Source: JBDIAR01 sp039812545 (GTDB taxonomy: Bacteria; Actinomycetota; Actinomycetes; Actinomycetales; Dermatophilaceae). From it: a stretch of DNA of 6,753 bases. The DNA is taken from positions 1-6,753 of the forward strand of contig JBDIAR010000174.1 of NCBI GenBank assembly GCA_039812545.1, in the 5' to 3' direction. Shown here in pieces: positions 5,091 through 6,753 of the stretch; within the stretch, counting starts at the first letter, position 1, and every line of letters begins with the position of its first letter. The notes beneath the pieces are model-generated. The model ran no database searches. It was not told the DNA's origin and saw only the letters and a list, made by a program, of their open reading frames with translations. A program made the position numbers and the translations under genes.

Positions 5091-6753
5091 CCGGACGCCT
5101 CGGTGTGCAAGACCGGGCCGCGGCCATCGAATCTCTAGGGTCGGGAACCGAATTCGACGTCATCGTCGTGGGCGGCGGTGTCGTCGGATGTGGGTGCGCG
5201 CTTGATGCGACGACTCGGGGACTACGGACGGGGCTGATCGAACAACGTGACTTCGCATCCGGCACGTCCAGCCGGTCGAGCAAGCTCATGCACGGCGGGC
5301 TTCGGTATCTCGAGATGATGGACTTCGCCCTCGTACGGGAGGCGTTGCAGGAGAGAGGGTTACATCTGCGCAAGCTGGCGCCGCATCTCGTGCGGCCGGT
5401 GAAGTTCCTCTACCCGCTCACCGCCAAGGTCGTCGAACGTCCTTATGTGGAGGCGGGACTGGCGATGTACGACACGATGGCGCGCGGGCTCGGCGACTCC
5501 GCGGGCCTGCCCTGGCACAAGCACCTCTCTCGCCGCCAGGCACTGCGGGCGGCCCCGGCGTTGCGACCCGATTCGCTGATCGGAGCGGTCCAGTACTACG
5601 ACGCCAAGGTCGACGACGCCCGGCATACGATGGAAATCGCCCGAACGGCAAGCTATTTCGGGGCCCAGGTCGCCAGTCGGGTGGCGGCGGTCGGCTTCCT
5701 GCGACAGGGCGAGCGGGTGACCGGCGTGCGCGCCGTGGACAAGATGACGGGGCGGGAGTTCGAGATCCACGCCCGGCAGGTCGTCAACGCCACCGGGGTC
5801 TGGACCGATGAGACCCAGGCGATGATCGGCGAGCGCGGCCAGTTCCACGTCCGGGCCTCGAAGGGGATTCACCTGGTCGTGCCACGAGATCGGTTCCATT
5901 CGTCGACGGGGCTGATCCTGCGCACCGAGAAGTCCGTCCTCTTCGTCATCCCATGGGGGCGGCACTGGATCATCGGTACGACCGATACCCCGTGGTCGCT
6001 CGACAAGGCCCACCCGGCGGCCACCCGCGCCGACATCGACTATGTGCTGGGGCACGTCAACCCGTTCCTGCGAACCGAACTGACCCACGAGGACGTCGAG
6101 GGCGTGTATGCCGGCCTCCGACCCCTGCTGGCCGGCGAGGTGGACGAGACGAGCAAGCTGTCCCGGGAGCACGTCGTCGCCCACCCGACGTCGGGCCTGG
6201 TGGTCGTCGCCGGCGGGAAGTACACGACCTACCGCATCATGGCCAAGGACGCGATCGACGAGGCCGCCCGGGCCCTGGGCGGCGCCGTCCCACCGAGCAT
6301 GACGCACGACGTCCCGCTACTCGGGGCGATGGGATTCGCGGCCACCGTCAACCAGAAGCAGCGGCTCGCCGACCAGGCCGGTATCCACGTCGAACGCGTC
6401 GAAAAGATGCTGCAACGCCGCGGTACCCTGACCCGCGAGGTGCTGGAGCTCATAGCGGCGGATCCCTCGCTGGGAGAACCCCTCCCGGGCGGCGAGGACT
6501 ACCTCAAGGCCGAAATCGCCTATGCCGCAACGCACGAGGGCGCTCTCCACCTTGATGACATCCTGTGTCGCCGGACCCGGCTGTCGATCGAAACCTTCGA
6601 CCGCGGCGTCGGCGCCGCCCGGCCGGCCGCCCTCGTGGTCGCGCCCGTCCTGGGCTGGGACGACGCGGCCGTCGAGCGGGAGGTCGAGGCATACCAACGC
6701 CGCGTCGAGGCCGAACGTCTCAGTCAGACCATGCCCGACGACGAATCCGCCGA
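5087..6753 (+). CDS. glpD: aerobic glycerol-3-phosphate dehydrogenase (incomplete at 3' end)
   Basis: An open frame runs from ATG at 5087, overlapping the glpK stop as ATGA, to the window edge without a stop: 555 codons. It oxidises glycerol-3-phosphate to dihydroxyacetone phosphate with FAD, at the inner face of the membrane, feeding electrons to quinone. The FAD-binding Rossmann signature is FDVIVVGGGVVGCGCALDA (GGGVVG at residues 29-34), followed by the family hallmark FASGTSSRSSKLMHGGLRYL at 56-75. Later blocks are YYDAKVDDARHTMEIAR, VNATGVWTD, HLVVPRDRF, WIIGTTDTPW, GVYAGLRPLL and VVVAGGKYTTYRIMAKDAID. A C-terminal DAO_C-like helical domain contains YAATHEGALHLDDILCRRTRLS. Known family members are about 510-580 residues, so only a few residues are probably missing. 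Translational coupling to glpK is expected. Confidence 0.95.
   Translation, partial: MTGRLGVQDRAAAIESLGSGTEFDVIVVGGGVVGCGCALDATTRGLRTGLIEQRDFASGTSSRSSKLMHGGLRYLEMMDFALVREALQERGLHLRKLAPHLVRPVKFLYPLTAKVVERPYVEAGLAMYDTMARGLGDSAGLPWHKHLSRRQALRAAPALRPDSLIGAVQYYDAKVDDARHTMEIARTASYFGAQVASRVAAVGFLRQGERVTGVRAVDKMTGREFEIHARQVVNATGVWTDETQAMIGERGQFHVRASKGIHLVVPRDRFHSSTGLILRTEKSVLFVIPWGRHWIIGTTDTPWSLDKAHPAATRADIDYVLGHVNPFLRTELTHEDVEGVYAGLRPLLAGEVDETSKLSREHVVAHPTSGLVVVAGGKYTTYRIMAKDAIDEAARALGGAVPPSMTHDVPLLGAMGFAATVNQKQRLADQAGIHVERVEKMLQRRGTLTREVLELIAADPSLGEPLPGGEDYLKAEIAYAATHEGALHLDDILCRRTRLSIETFDRGVGAARPAALVVAPVLGWDDAAVEREVEAYQRRVEAERLSQTMPDDESA

Noticed and set aside
5360..6307. 315-codon minus-strand frame and a 200-codon + frame (5953-6555) across glpD
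   Set aside because: Both are shadows of glpD, which reads through the whole region with intact FAD-binding and family motifs and remains open to the window edge.

Overview
The window looks like chromosomal DNA of a high-G+C actinobacterium (Actinomycetota). Roughly two-thirds of the bases are G or C, third codon positions are almost all G/C, and the gene types (a Tat-type lipoprotein, actinobacterial-style GlpK/GlpD, a two-domain MaoC protein of the ethylmalonyl-CoA pathway) fit that phylum. I cannot place it to genus. Nothing in the window suggests a phage, transposon or genomic island.

Layout. (1) Bases 1-147 are the flank of a + strand gene, with a small hairpin and possibly a tiny upstream ORF. 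(2) Bases 148-1215 (+) encode a two-hotdog-domain MaoC protein, most likely mesaconyl-CoA hydratase (mch). (3) A strong GC hairpin at 1230-1255 separates it from a convergent minus-strand unit. (4) That unit reads from right to left: a likely promoter near 3514, a clear FMN riboswitch aptamer (3502 down to 3355), a 167-nt leader rich in hairpins, an ABC permease (3187-2405), a 103-nt spacer with 17-bp tandem repeats, and a Tat/lipoprotein substrate-binding protein (2301-1279). The FMN riboswitch identifies this SsuA/THI5-like transporter as a probable riboflavin importer of the RibXY type. No ATPase gene is present, and the unit is bounded on both sides, so the ATPase must be encoded elsewhere. 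(5) Diverging from the riboswitch, only about 55 bp away, is glpK (3558-5090, +). It is followed by glpD (5087 to the window end, incomplete), with the two overlapping by ATGA. Together they phosphorylate glycerol and oxidise glycerol-3-phosphate to dihydroxyacetone phosphate. GlpD is an FAD enzyme, so a flavin importer sits beside a flavin-consuming operon; this may be coincidence.

The least explained signal is sequence-wide. The heptamer GTATGCC (complement GGCATAC), usually extended to GTATGCCG(G), occurs 16 times in 6.75 kb, in genes and spacers and on both strands, where base composition predicts about one. It appears as a perfect inverted repeat in the riboswitch leader, as a tandem cluster between ribX and ribY, and it coincides with otherwise rare codons. 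It behaves like a highly iterated genomic motif (HIP1-like or uptake-sequence-like) whose role I cannot determine from this window.
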